DNA of 64,000 nt from assembly GCA_040307385.1 (NCBI GenBank), contig JAWRJQ010000099.1:53757-117756 (forward strand). The letters are read 5' to 3'. Positions 49,358 to 58,294 of the stretch are shown here, in pieces (position 1 is the first letter of the stretch; each line of letters begins with the position of its first letter). This stretch comes from RUG721 sp040307385. GTDB taxonomy: Bacteria > Actinomycetota > Coriobacteriia > Coriobacteriales > Atopobiaceae. Below the pieces are notes generated by a model, which was not told where the DNA came from, did no database searches, and saw nothing but the letters and a program-made list of their open reading frames with translations. Both the position numbers and the translations under genes were made by a program.

Positions 49358-49407
49358 TTGACATAATGTCAGTGTTCCTGTATAATACCAGTATTGACAC
49401 TGTGTCA
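49358..49407 (+). promoter_or_regulatory. tetR promoter with two palindromic operators
   Basis: TTGACA (49358-49363) and TATAAT (49381-49386) have 17-base spacing. TGACATAATGTCA (49359-49371) covers the -35 box, and TGACACTGTGTCA (49395-49407) covers the start of the transcript. Both are perfect around a central base and share GTATTGACAY at the left. Their centres are 36 bases apart. Confidence 0.85.
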
Positions 49408-49433
49408 GGAACGACTGACAGAAAGGAGCACCC

Positions 49434-50072
49434 ATGATCAAAGGGACCCCGGAACTGATCGCGGAGCGCAGGGAAGCGATCATCAATGCCTGCGAGCAGT
49501 TGTATCAGACGATGAGCTTCAGGGAGATCACGCTGAAGGAGATCGGGACAGTCGTGCCGTTCTCCCGTCCGACGATCTACAATTATTTTCAGACGAAGGA
49601 GGAGATCTTCCTCGCGCTGTTCGAACGGGAGTACGATCGCTGGAACGTCGATCTGGAGATCATTCTGAACAGCGGGACGACGCTTGACGCCGACGCCCTT
49701 GCGGATGCGCTGGCCGGTTCGCTGGCGCGCAGGCTGCAGCTGCTCAAGCTGCTGAGCATGAACAACTACGACATGGAGGCCAACAGCCGCCAGGAGCTGC
49801 TGACGAGCTTCAAAACATCCTACGGCCGCTCCATGCGCCTCGTCCGCGAGATCCTGAAAAAGCATCGCCCGTCCATGAAGGACGAGGACGTTGACGGATT
49901 TCTGTACCTGTTTTTCCCGTTCATGTTCGGCATTTATCCTTATACTGCCGTCACCGAAAAGCAGCGCGACGCCATGTGTGAGGCGGGCGTCGATTATCGC
50001 TATCAATCGGTTTATGAGCTGACGTACAACTGCCTGACCCGCCTGCTGGGCCGCGAAGAAAAGGAGAACTGA
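49434..50072 (+). CDS. TetR-family repressor
   Basis: 212 residues. The TetR helix-turn-helix lies at 20-60 (FREITLKEIG then FSRPTIYNYFQTKEEIFLAL), and the rest is a helical ligand and dimer domain. It is the first gene of the operon that runs to 55361, and the twin operators over its promoter indicate self-repression. The ligand is unknown and is probably a substrate or product of the enzymes encoded next. AAAGGAGC precedes the ATG. Confidence 0.92.
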   Translation: MIKGTPELIAERREAIINACEQLYQTMSFREITLKEIGTVVPFSRPTIYNYFQTKEEIFLALFEREYDRWNVDLEIILNSGTTLDADALADALAGSLARRLQLLKLLSMNNYDMEANSRQELLTSFKTSYGRSMRLVREILKKHRPSMKDEDVDGFLYLFFPFMFGIYPYTAVTEKQRDAMCEAGVDYRYQSVYELTYNCLTRLLGREEKEN

Positions 50073-50074
50073 AC

Positions 50075-51019
50075 ATGAAGCAATACCGCTGCGTCGATTT
50101 TCATGCCCATCCCGTCACAGACGCATTCCGCCGCGCGATGGATCAGCTGGGGATCGATGTGATCGCCGAGGACGGCTTCCCGCTGCCCGCCTGGACCGCG
50201 GAGGACCACCTTTCGTTTATGGACGAGGCCGGGATCGACCTCGCCGTCCTGTCCGCGCCCGTTCCGCATCTCTTCAACGGCGACGCCGATCAGGCGCGGG
50301 CCGCCGTGCGCGCAGTCAACGAGGAAACAGCCGCCATCGTCCGGCAGCATCCCGACCGTTTCGATTTCGTCAGCCTCGCACCACTGCCGGATGTCGAAGG
50401 CGCCCTCGCAGAAACTGCCTACGCCATGGACATCCTGGGCGCCGCAGGCATGAAGGTCGCCACAAACATGGGCGGCGTCTACCTGGGAGACAAATCGATG
50501 GACCCCGTTCTGGAGGAATGGAACAGGCGCAAAGCTCTTGTCATCATCCATCCCTGCCGGGCGCGGCTGCGTCCGGAGAACGCCATCACAGGCAGCGTGG
50601 CGGCGATCTACGAGTATCCTGCGGATACGACCCGCGCCGTGCTGAACATGATGGCAAACCGCGTGATGACACGTTTTCCGGACATCCGCTGGCTGGTGCC
50701 TCACTGCGGATCGTTCCTGCCCTATATGCTGCAGCGGTTCACCGGCGTCTCCGGCATCCTGGCATCCCTGGGCATGATGGAGACCGTCGACGTCAGGGCT
50801 GAGTTCGACTGTCTCTGGTTCGATATCTCGGGCGACCCGGAGCCTACGCATCTCGACATGCTCCGCATGACCGCCTCTGACGACCGCATCGTCTTCGGCA
50901 CGGACTTCCCCCATTCGCCCGCGAAGGTGATCCTTGCCAAGAAAAAGCACTTTGACGAAAACACGGCCTACGACGATATCCGGGCGCGGATCTATTCAAA
51001 AACGCCGCCCGGCTGCTGA
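50075..51019 (+). CDS. Amidohydrolase_2 (ACMSD-like) family enzyme
   Basis: 314 residues. The metal ligands are visible: HxH in VDFHAHP (residues 10-12), His in VIIHPC, His in VPHCGS and Asp in GTDFPH. This pattern belongs to the ACMSD-like decarboxylase/hydrolase branch. Members act on ring-opened or aromatic acids, but the substrate here is not known. It begins two bases after tetR, with a GGAG in the end of that gene. Confidence 0.85.
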   Translation: MKQYRCVDFHAHPVTDAFRRAMDQLGIDVIAEDGFPLPAWTAEDHLSFMDEAGIDLAVLSAPVPHLFNGDADQARAAVRAVNEETAAIVRQHPDRFDFVSLAPLPDVEGALAETAYAMDILGAAGMKVATNMGGVYLGDKSMDPVLEEWNRRKALVIIHPCRARLRPENAITGSVAAIYEYPADTTRAVLNMMANRVMTRFPDIRWLVPHCGSFLPYMLQRFTGVSGILASLGMMETVDVRAEFDCLWFDISGDPEPTHLDMLRMTASDDRIVFGTDFPHSPAKVILAKKKHFDENTAYDDIRARIYSKTPPGC

Positions 51020-51038
51020 TGAAATAAGGAGAGATGAT

Positions 51039-52091
51039 ATGAAATACACGAAACTCGGAAACTCCGACCTGATGGTGTCCCGCATCTGCATGGGCTGTAT
51101 GGGCTTCGGCGATCCTGCCCGGGGCCAGCACAGCTGGACCATCGACGAAGCGCATACCCGCGAGATCATCAGGTGCGGTCTGGAACTGGGCGTCAACTTC
51201 TTCGACACCGCCATCGCGTACCAGAGCGGCACCAGCGAGCAGTACGTGGGCCGCGCCTTGCGCGACATGGCGAAGAGGGAAGACGTGGTGGTGGCCACCA
51301 AGTTCCTGCCCCGGACCCAGAATGAGATCGAACGCGGCGTCACCGGCCAGAAGCACATCGAGACGATGATCGATACCAGCCTCCGCAACCTCGGCATAGA
51401 CTACGTGGATCTGTATATCTACCATATGTGGGACTGGCAGACGCCCATCTATGACATTCTGGACGGTCTCAGCCGCGTGGTGAAGGCGGGCAAGGCACGG
51501 TACGTCGGCATCTCAAACTGCTTTGCCTGGCAGCTGGCCAAGGCCAACGCGCTGGCTGAAAGGGAGAACTTCCCGAAGTTCGTCTCCGTGCAGGACCACT
51601 ACAACCTGATCTTCCGGGAGGAGGAGCGCGAGATGGCGCCATACTGTGCGGAAGAGAACATCGCCATGACGCCCTACAGCGCGCTGGCCAGCGGCCGTCT
51701 GTCGCGCCTGCCCGGCGAGGGCGATACGAAGCGCGCCGCCGAGGACAGCTACGCCAGATTCAAGTACGACGCCACAGCCCTGCAGGACAGCACGATCATC
51801 GACCGCGTCGCCGAGCTGGCAGAAAAGCGCGGCGTCACGATGACCGAAGTGTCCCTCGCGTGGCTGCTGACAAAGGTCACGTCGCCTGTCGTCGGCGCGA
51901 CAAAGCTCCGCCACATCGAAGGCGCGGCCAAGGCCGTCGACCTGGCGCTGACAGAGGAGGAATGCGCCTGGCTGGAGGAGCTTTACGTTCCCCATCCGCT
52001 GGCGGGCGTTATGGCGCAGAACAAGCCCGCCGCCGCAAAGGAAAAACACGTCTGGTCCACCGGAGACCAGCATATCGGAGAGGAGAAATAG
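51039..52091 (+). CDS. Aldo/keto reductase (YghZ/Tas-like)
   Basis: 350 residues of TIM-barrel type. Catalytic residues: Asp and Tyr in FFDTAIAYQSG, Lys in VATKFL, His in YIYHMWD. NAD(P)H-dependent reduction of aldehydes or ketones. The ATG at 51039 is chosen by AAGGAGAG and family starts (MKYTKLGNSDL). Third gene of the TetR operon, 19 bases after the amidohydrolase. Confidence 0.9.
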   Translation: MKYTKLGNSDLMVSRICMGCMGFGDPARGQHSWTIDEAHTREIIRCGLELGVNFFDTAIAYQSGTSEQYVGRALRDMAKREDVVVATKFLPRTQNEIERGVTGQKHIETMIDTSLRNLGIDYVDLYIYHMWDWQTPIYDILDGLSRVVKAGKARYVGISNCFAWQLAKANALAERENFPKFVSVQDHYNLIFREEEREMAPYCAEENIAMTPYSALASGRLSRLPGEGDTKRAAEDSYARFKYDATALQDSTIIDRVAELAEKRGVTMTEVSLAWLLTKVTSPVVGATKLRHIEGAAKAVDLALTEEECAWLEELYVPHPLAGVMAQNKPAAAKEKHVWSTGDQHIGEEK

Positions 52092-52094
52092 AAA

Positions 52095-52421
52095 ATGAGT
52101 GAAAAGATCGTACAGACTGCCGGCCGCGACGCCCTGGGCGAGTTCGCGCCCATGTTCGCCCACCTGAACGACGACGTACTGTTCGGCGAGGTGTGGAATG
52201 AGGACGCCATTGACGTCAAGACGAAGTGCATCGTCACTGTCGTGTCGCTGATGGCCTCCGGCATCACCGATTCGTCTCTGACGTATCACCTGCAGAACGC
52301 CAAAGCGCACGGCGTGACCCGGAAGGAGATCGCCGCCATTATCACCCATGCCACCATGTACGTGGGCTGGCCCAAGGGATGGGCTGTGTTCCGTCTGGCG
52401 AAGGACGTCTGGGGCGAGTAA
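52095..52421 (+). CDS. Carboxymuconolactone decarboxylase-like protein
   Basis: 108 residues. The C-terminal helix pattern LTYHLQNAKAHGVTRKEI is the CMD/AhpD signature. The CxxC of peroxidase-type members is missing (SGITDSSLTYH), so AhpD-like thiol chemistry is unlikely. It could be an isomerase, decarboxylase or binding protein in the same pathway. Four bases after the aldo/keto reductase gene. Confidence 0.82.
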   Translation: MSEKIVQTAGRDALGEFAPMFAHLNDDVLFGEVWNEDAIDVKTKCIVTVVSLMASGITDSSLTYHLQNAKAHGVTRKEIAAIITHATMYVGWPKGWAVFRLAKDVWGE

Positions 52422-52424
52422 GCC

Positions 52425-53201
52425 ATGAGAAAGCACCTGCTGACAGCGCTGCTCGTCTGCCTGCTCTGCATGGTGACGGAAGTCAGTGCGCAGGCGTCCG
52501 GGTTCACGCTTTCGGAACGGACGGCAGAAACGATCACGCTGACATACGACGGCGACGCGCTGCTCGCCGCCGCTGCCTACAGCGAAGACGGGCGTATGCT
52601 CGAGACCGTCACGTCGCAGCATACCGTCACAGTCCCGTACGGGGAAGGGTATGTGCGGGCATTCGCCCTGGACCCTGTGACATACGCTCCGCTCTCTCCG
52701 GCCTGGGACTCCCGGGAGACGGAGGGGAAGAAAGTCCTCGTCGCCTGCTTCTCTTATACCGGTTCCACCATGAAGATCGCCGGACACATCGCAAGCGCTC
52801 TTGACGCCGATCTTTTCCGCATCACCGCGGCAGAGCCCTACACGGACGATATTCTCAACTACTATGACCCGTCCACCCGCGCCTATATCGAGCGGTACGA
52901 CGATTCAGCCCGCCCCGCCATCGCAGGCGAGCTTCCGACCTTGGACGATTACGACGTCATTTTCGTCGGCTATCCCATCTGGTACGGCCGGGCGCCGAAG
53001 ATCATCCGGACGTTCCTGGAGAGCGGCAGCTTTTCGGACAAGACCGTGATCCCGTTCTGCACCTCAGTCAGCAGCTCGATCGACAATAACGAGCTTCGCG
53101 CCTCCGCGCCGGACGCCCTGTGGCGCAGCGGTAGACGCTTCAGCAGCGGCGCCTCACGCGAGACCGTCGTCAGCTGGCTCGACAGCTTTGATTTAGAATA
53201 A
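52425..53201 (+). CDS. Exported flavodoxin
   Basis: 258 residues. A signal peptide (MRKHLLTALLVCLLCMVTEV, cleavage near SAQAS) is followed by an 80-residue beta-type region, then a flavodoxin domain from about residue 103. The FMN phosphate loop reads SYTGSTMKIA, and a later GYPIWYGRAP matches the isoalloxazine region. An exported flavodoxin is rare; it should act outside the membrane. It is followed 22 bases later by a fusion protein with another flavodoxin. Confidence 0.85.
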   Translation: MRKHLLTALLVCLLCMVTEVSAQASGFTLSERTAETITLTYDGDALLAAAAYSEDGRMLETVTSQHTVTVPYGEGYVRAFALDPVTYAPLSPAWDSRETEGKKVLVACFSYTGSTMKIAGHIASALDADLFRITAAEPYTDDILNYYDPSTRAYIERYDDSARPAIAGELPTLDDYDVIFVGYPIWYGRAPKIIRTFLESGSFSDKTVIPFCTSVSSSIDNNELRASAPDALWRSGRRFSSGASRETVVSWLDSFDLE

Positions 53202-53222
53202 GAGACATCGGGAGGACTATCA

Positions 53223-55361
53223 ATGAACAAATCGAACACCGTCAGAAGGCTCGTGGACGTGTGCATGACCGTCCTCCTGCTGTGCCTGATGGCCTATCAG
53301 GTCACGGGCGAAACGCTGCACGAATGGATCGGCATCGGGATGACAGCGCTGCTGATCCTCCACCATATCCTCAATATCAGGTGGTATTCCGCATTGTCCA
53401 AGGGGCGGTATACCGTTTACCGCACGATTATGACGGCCGTGAACATGCTTCTGCTGGCAGCCATCGCGCTGACGGCGCTGTGCGGCATGGCCATGAGCGG
53501 CCACGCGGTGCCGTTCCTCTACGGCATGCTGCCCGTGTCCTTCGCCCGGCAGTTCCATCTGGCCATGTCCTACTGGTCGTTTATCCTGATGGGCGTCCAT
53601 CTGGGTCTCCACGTCCCGACCATGGCGGCCGGGTTCCGCTGGAGCGGGACGGTGAAAACGGCCCTTGCCGTGTGCGCCGCCGCTGTTGCTGGCGTCGGAT
53701 TCTTCTTGTTTGCAAAAAGCGGTATTTCGGATTATATCTTTTTCCGTTCGCCCTTCGCGTTTTTGGATTACGACAAGTCAGCGATCAGCGTCTTTGCGGA
53801 AAACGCCGCAATGCTCATCGCCTTCGCGTTTCTCGGCGGCGCATGCGCGTCGCTCCTGCGGGGGCGCAGGAAGGTCCTGCCGATCCTTTTGGCGGTCATG
53901 GCCGCGTCGATCTGCGCCGGACTGATGTTTCTGACGACCGAGAAGCCCGAGTCTGACGCATGGGCAGAGCCCGCCGGGCAGGAAGAAAGCTCTGAACCGG
54001 TACAGAATGAGCCGGAACCCAAAGCGCAGGTGTCAACCTTCGACCATCTGGACGACGGCTTTATCCTGCTGGAGGGCGGCACATTCCTCATGGGCAGCCC
54101 GGAAACCGAAAACTGGCGCATCGACGACGAAGCGCAGCGTGAGGTCACGCTCTCGCCCTTCTACATCGATCCCTATGAGACGACGCAGAAGGACTACGAA
54201 CGACTCATGGGCGAAAGCCCCGGCTCGTTCACCGGCGAGGACCTGCCTGTGGAGAGCATTTCGTGGCTCGACGCCGTTCGATATGCCAACGCCCGAAGCG
54301 CTGATGCCGGCCTGACGCCTGCTTACGCCGTTGAGGGCGACGATGTCACCTGGAACCGCAGCGCTGACGGCTACCGTCTCCCCACGGAGGCTGAGTGGGA
54401 ATACGCCTGCCGCGCCGGGACGATCACGCCGTTCAACACGGAGAAGTCTCTCGACGCGGAGGAGGCCAATTTCTACGGCCATTATCCCTATGAGATCGAG
54501 GAGAACTACTTCAACAGCTCCGTGCTGGAGGCTCGCCCCGGCCAATACCGACAGACCACCGTCCCCGTCGGCAGCTTTTATGAAAGCAGGTGGGGCCTTT
54601 ACGACATGCACGGCAACGTCAACGAGTGGTGCTGGGACTGGTACGGCGCCTACGATCCCAACGACGTGACCGACCCCGTCGGCGCGGAAGAGGGCACCCG
54701 TCACGTCTATCGCGGCGGCGGGTGGAACGACTTTGCAAAAAATATGCGCAGCGCCTATCGCGCCGCCGGACAGCCAGACCAGAAATCAGCCAACCTCGGT
54801 GTACGCCTCGTGCGCAGCGCCTCGCCGCTTGATCAGACCGTCACCGCTTTGTGGCTCACGCGCCGCGAAACGAACGGCGGCAAGACGCTGATCGCCTTTT
54901 TCTCCTGGGGCGGCAACACCCGCGGCGTCGCCCGCGAGATCCGGAAGCAGACGGGTGCCGATCTGTTCGAGATCACCCTCAAGGAGCCCTATTCCTCCGA
55001 TTACAACACGGTGCTGATGCAGGCGCAGGAGGATCAGCACCGTCAGGCGCGGCCGGAGATCAACAATCTGCCTGAGAGCCTCGACGAATATGATGTGATC
55101 CTGCTGGGCTACCCCAACTGGTGGGCGTCGATCCCCATGCCAATCGCGTCGTTCCTGGAGCATTACGACCTTTCCGGCAAGACGATCGTGCCCTTCTGTT
55201 CCCACGGTGGCGGTCGTTTCGGCCAGAGCCTCACCGCCATCGCCAAGCTGGAGCCCGACGCCTTGATAGGCGAGGGCTTGTCGGTCCATTACTCCGGCGG
55301 TTCCGCGCTTCCGGACAACGTCGCCGCCTGGCTGGAGAGAAACAGTATTACGAGACAATAG
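53223..55361 (+). CDS. DUF4405-like membrane domain / SUMF1 domain / flavodoxin fusion
   Basis: 712 residues in three parts. Residues 5-240: seven predicted helices with histidines 33, 47/48, 112 and 126/130 paired on two membrane levels, as in DUF4405-type b-heme domains; charge distribution puts the N-terminus inside and the C-terminus outside. Residues 278-535: a SUMF1/FGE-type fold (ILLEGGTFLMGSP, YRLPTEAEWEYACRAG, MHGNVNEWCWDWYG, YRGGGWNDF), without the copper-binding cysteines of true formylglycine-generating enzymes. Residues 550-712: a flavodoxin (FFSWGGNTRGVA, LGYPNWWASIPMP). It likely moves electrons across the membrane to its outer flavodoxin. Last gene of the TetR operon. Confidence 0.85.
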   Translation: MNKSNTVRRLVDVCMTVLLLCLMAYQVTGETLHEWIGIGMTALLILHHILNIRWYSALSKGRYTVYRTIMTAVNMLLLAAIALTALCGMAMSGHAVPFLYGMLPVSFARQFHLAMSYWSFILMGVHLGLHVPTMAAGFRWSGTVKTALAVCAAAVAGVGFFLFAKSGISDYIFFRSPFAFLDYDKSAISVFAENAAMLIAFAFLGGACASLLRGRRKVLPILLAVMAASICAGLMFLTTEKPESDAWAEPAGQEESSEPVQNEPEPKAQVSTFDHLDDGFILLEGGTFLMGSPETENWRIDDEAQREVTLSPFYIDPYETTQKDYERLMGESPGSFTGEDLPVESISWLDAVRYANARSADAGLTPAYAVEGDDVTWNRSADGYRLPTEAEWEYACRAGTITPFNTEKSLDAEEANFYGHYPYEIEENYFNSSVLEARPGQYRQTTVPVGSFYESRWGLYDMHGNVNEWCWDWYGAYDPNDVTDPVGAEEGTRHVYRGGGWNDFAKNMRSAYRAAGQPDQKSANLGVRLVRSASPLDQTVTALWLTRRETNGGKTLIAFFSWGGNTRGVAREIRKQTGADLFEITLKEPYSSDYNTVLMQAQEDQHRQARPEINNLPESLDEYDVILLGYPNWWASIPMPIASFLEHYDLSGKTIVPFCSHGGGRFGQSLTAIAKLEPDALIGEGLSVHYSGGSALPDNVAAWLERNSITRQ

Positions 55362-55376
55362 AGGATGTCTGCTCAT

Positions 55377-55407
55377 AAAAAGAGCCGCCCATTGGGCGGC
55401 TCTTTTC
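55377..55407. terminator. Bidirectional terminator
   Basis: AAAAGAGCCGCCC pairs with GGGCGGCTCTTTT around a short loop, between convergent genes. Confidence 0.92.
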
Positions 55408-55412
55408 GACTG

Positions 55413-58055
55413 TCATTGTATCAGCGTGAGCGTGATCGTTTCGCTTGTCACTGTGTTGCCGTATTTGTCCGTGATCACGCAGTACAGCTCGCGGCCCGAT
55501 TTTTCAGGAACCATTTTGACGGAATAGACGCTCTTTTTGATGCTGCTCTTCCAGAAGCGCTTTTCACCGGGATCGCGGCCGTACCAGCGGAAGGTCAGCT
55601 CTTCTCCCTCAGCCTGCACGGCAGCGACGGCTATTTCGTTCTCGCGCACCGCGCAGCTTTCCGGCTGGGATGCGATCTTCAGCGCGTAATCGTCCGGGAC
55701 TGACATCTGCAACGCCGCCGTATCTGAGACGGCCTTTTTTCCGTATGCGTCCGTGACAACACAGTAGACCTCGCGCCCCGACTTGGCAGGCACCATTATG
55801 ACAGAATAGGTATCGCTTTTGAGGCTGCTTTTGCCGAACTTCTCTGCGCCCGGATCACGCAGATACCACTGGTACGTCAGTCCGGTCCCGGTCGCCTCGA
55901 TGCTCGTGGAAGCCATCTCGCCCGCATCGACGAAGACGTCCCGAGGCTGGACGGTGATAGCGGGCGGCGTGTAATCATCAGGATAGTCATAGCCGATAGT
56001 GATCGTGTCGCTTTGCACGACGCTGCCGTATTTGTCCGTGACGACGCAGTACAGCAGGCGGCCGTCGCGGGCATTCGTCATCGTGACGCTGTAGCTGTTC
56101 TTTTTGATGCTGCTGAGGGACCAGTTCTCGCTGCCCGCGTTTTTCAGATACCACTGATACGTCAGTCCGGCGCCTTCGGCCTCCAGACGGACGACAACCG
56201 GTTCGCCGGGCAGGGCATAAGCGCTCTCCGGCTGGGTTGTGATGCCGAAGCGATAGTCCTCCGGGATCATGAGGCCCAGCGTCACCGTTTCCGTCTGAAC
56301 GGCGTTGCCGTATTTGTCGGTGACGACGCAGTAAAGCTCGCGTCCGGCGCGTGCCGTATTCATCGTGACGGAATAGATATCGCTTTTGATGCTGCTCTTC
56401 CAAAAGAGTTTTTCACCGGGATTGCGCCCGTACCACTGGTAACGCAGCTCCTCGCCGCTTGCCTCGACTGAAACGGAGACGCGCTCACCGACGTCGGCCT
56501 GCGCATCCTCGGGCTGACGGACGATGGCGAGGTGCATCCGCTCCAGATCGCCGTTTTCATCCATGGCGAAAACGGGATTGTTCTCCGCTACGGAGAGCGT
56601 GAAGGGATGATCGGTGCCTGCGCGATCGGCGCGGAGGCGGTTCAGCATCGCCAGCTGATCGTCGGAGATGGAAACGAGGCTCGCGGGGACGTTGACCCCG
56701 GCACAATTGGACAGCAGATTATCCACCGTGCTGCTGCCCTCCGCCCACATCGCTTCCATATCCCAATGGGTGACGCCTTCGGGCAGGACCAGCGGCTGCG
56801 CATAGCGCGCCGGGACTGCCACCAGATGCGTGCCGTCCTTGCTGTAGATCACGCCGTCCCTGGCAGTATAGCGCGGGTTCGTCTCCTTGACGTCGTATTC
56901 CGTGACGCCTGTATAGCAGTAGATCGCAATGGAGAGATTCGTTCCGGGGTTCAGGTTCCCGATGTCGTCCTCGACGATGTAGCGCTCGTCATAGACCGGG
57001 ACGTAGACGATCTCGTAGGAGTCGGGGAGGATCAGCCTGTGAACATTGTAGTTGCGCGAGAAGCTCAGCTCACCGAGGAAAGTGACGCCCTCGGGGATCA
57101 TGTACGTATCGTTTTCAAACACCTTCCCACGGGGCACGGCGAGCATTTCCGTCCCGTCGGCAGAGTAGAGGATGCCGTCGATGGCCTGATAATACGCGTT
57201 GCCCTCGGCCACCTTGAACTCTTTGAAATCGTCGTTGGAGAAATCGTAGATCGTGTGCGCGTAACCGATCTTTTTCACGCCGGCCGGGATCGTGAAGATC
57301 TCACCGGTGACCTTCGTGGCATGGTTGAGAAATCCCGCGCTCATGACGGCCAGCGAGTCGGGGAGAAGGATCTCCTTCGCCCGGCACATCTGGAAGCACC
57401 ATCCGGTGTTGCGCACGTTGGACAGGTCCCAGTTACGCAGATCGATACACTCCGGTCCGCCGCTGCTGTAGCCGTAGCCCACGCGCTCGAAGGCGAAGTA
57501 CATATCCAGTACGTTCCCGGTGTCCCAGTTTTCATAACCGGTCAGTGTTTTGAGCTTGCTGCACTCGGCGAAGATGCCTCGGATCGTTGTGACGGCGGAT
57601 GTGTCAAAGGAACTGACGTCCAGCGACTGCAGCGAGGAACACTGATAGAAGATCAGGCCCATATCGGTCACGCCGGTCGTGTTGGTCTCCGACAGGTCGA
57701 TCTTCGTCAGGGCCGCGCATCCCCGGAAGAGGTTCCGCATGGAATCATTCTGAAAGCGAATGCCGCCGCAGAGCCTGACGCTTTTGATCGCTTCGTTGCC
57801 GCGGAAGATCGTCCCCGAAGCGACGACCGTCTCGTATTCTTTGCCGTCCAGAGCGAAGGACCCCGGAACGACCACCGACGTCCCGCTGCCGTCATACGAC
57901 GTCAGCAAGACGCTCCCCGCCTCCTCGTCGAGCGCAAAGGCAAAGTCCGCAAGCGGCGTCATCGCTTCCGCGGCGCGGGCGCCCGGCGTCAAGCAGATCA
58001 GCGCCAGAAGCAGCGCAGGGAGCGCTGTGAGAAATCGTCTCCGCCTCATGATCAT
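55413..58055 (-). CDS. Secreted BspA/DUF285-type LRR protein with four Ig-like repeats
   Basis: 880 residues. A signal peptide (LTALPALLLALICLTPGARA) is followed by DUF285-type surface repeats (FRGCAALTKIDLSETNTTGV, FYQCSSLQSLDVSSFDTSAV) to about residue 230, LRR_5-like segments to about 500, and four Ig-like domains of about 90 residues each, built on QPE-...-LTYQWY-...-LYCVVTDKYG. No wall-sorting motif is seen. Probably an adhesin or matrix protein. GGGAGG precedes the ATG at 58055. Confidence 0.86.
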   Translation of the reverse strand: MIMRRRRFLTALPALLLALICLTPGARAAEAMTPLADFAFALDEEAGSVLLTSYDGSGTSVVVPGSFALDGKEYETVVASGTIFRGNEAIKSVRLCGGIRFQNDSMRNLFRGCAALTKIDLSETNTTGVTDMGLIFYQCSSLQSLDVSSFDTSAVTTIRGIFAECSKLKTLTGYENWDTGNVLDMYFAFERVGYGYSSGGPECIDLRNWDLSNVRNTGWCFQMCRAKEILLPDSLAVMSAGFLNHATKVTGEIFTIPAGVKKIGYAHTIYDFSNDDFKEFKVAEGNAYYQAIDGILYSADGTEMLAVPRGKVFENDTYMIPEGVTFLGELSFSRNYNVHRLILPDSYEIVYVPVYDERYIVEDDIGNLNPGTNLSIAIYCYTGVTEYDVKETNPRYTARDGVIYSKDGTHLVAVPARYAQPLVLPEGVTHWDMEAMWAEGSSTVDNLLSNCAGVNVPASLVSISDDQLAMLNRLRADRAGTDHPFTLSVAENNPVFAMDENGDLERMHLAIVRQPEDAQADVGERVSVSVEASGEELRYQWYGRNPGEKLFWKSSIKSDIYSVTMNTARAGRELYCVVTDKYGNAVQTETVTLGLMIPEDYRFGITTQPESAYALPGEPVVVRLEAEGAGLTYQWYLKNAGSENWSLSSIKKNSYSVTMTNARDGRLLYCVVTDKYGSVVQSDTITIGYDYPDDYTPPAITVQPRDVFVDAGEMASTSIEATGTGLTYQWYLRDPGAEKFGKSSLKSDTYSVIMVPAKSGREVYCVVTDAYGKKAVSDTAALQMSVPDDYALKIASQPESCAVRENEIAVAAVQAEGEELTFRWYGRDPGEKRFWKSSIKKSVYSVKMVPEKSGRELYCVITDKYGNTVTSETITLTLIQ
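55416..56535 (-). repeat. Four tandem Ig-domain coding repeats
   Basis: Units start near 56530, 56245, 55960 and 55685 (minus strand), about 285 bases apart. The segment coding for YCVVTDKYG is the best kept between copies. Confidence 0.8.
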
Positions 58056-58142
58056 CTATCCTCCCTGTAAAGTTTTGTATGTTCATAGGATAGCACATCC
58101 GCACCGATCTCCGCAAGGCCGCGCCGGAAAAACACGGGACCC

Positions 58143-58170
58143 TTGATTTATTCCCAAATCATACTATAAT
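58143..58170 (+). promoter_or_regulatory. Promoter of the rhomboid gene cluster
   Basis: TTGATT (58143-58148) and TATAAT (58165-58170), 16-base spacing; 124 bases of leader follow. Confidence 0.6.
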
Positions 58171-58294
58171 GAAAACGTATATTTGTACCTGCTGCGGATA
58201 CCGGAAAACCGTTTCGCGCACTTTGGCGCAGGCTGACGGGAATAGAGCGCCGGAGGCTGCCTTAAGATAGTTTTTCAGAAAGAAGGTCAAGACC

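Noticed and set aside
54058..54828. SUMF1 domain as a working formylglycine-generating enzyme
   Set aside because: The C-terminal cysteine pair that binds copper in FGE is missing (RGGGWNDFAKNMRSAYRAAG) and no sulfatase gene is nearby.
55416..56535. Regular repeats as a CRISPR array
   Set aside because: The period is about 285 bases and the repeats code for Ig-like domains in frame. No CRISPR array or cas gene is seen anywhere in the window.
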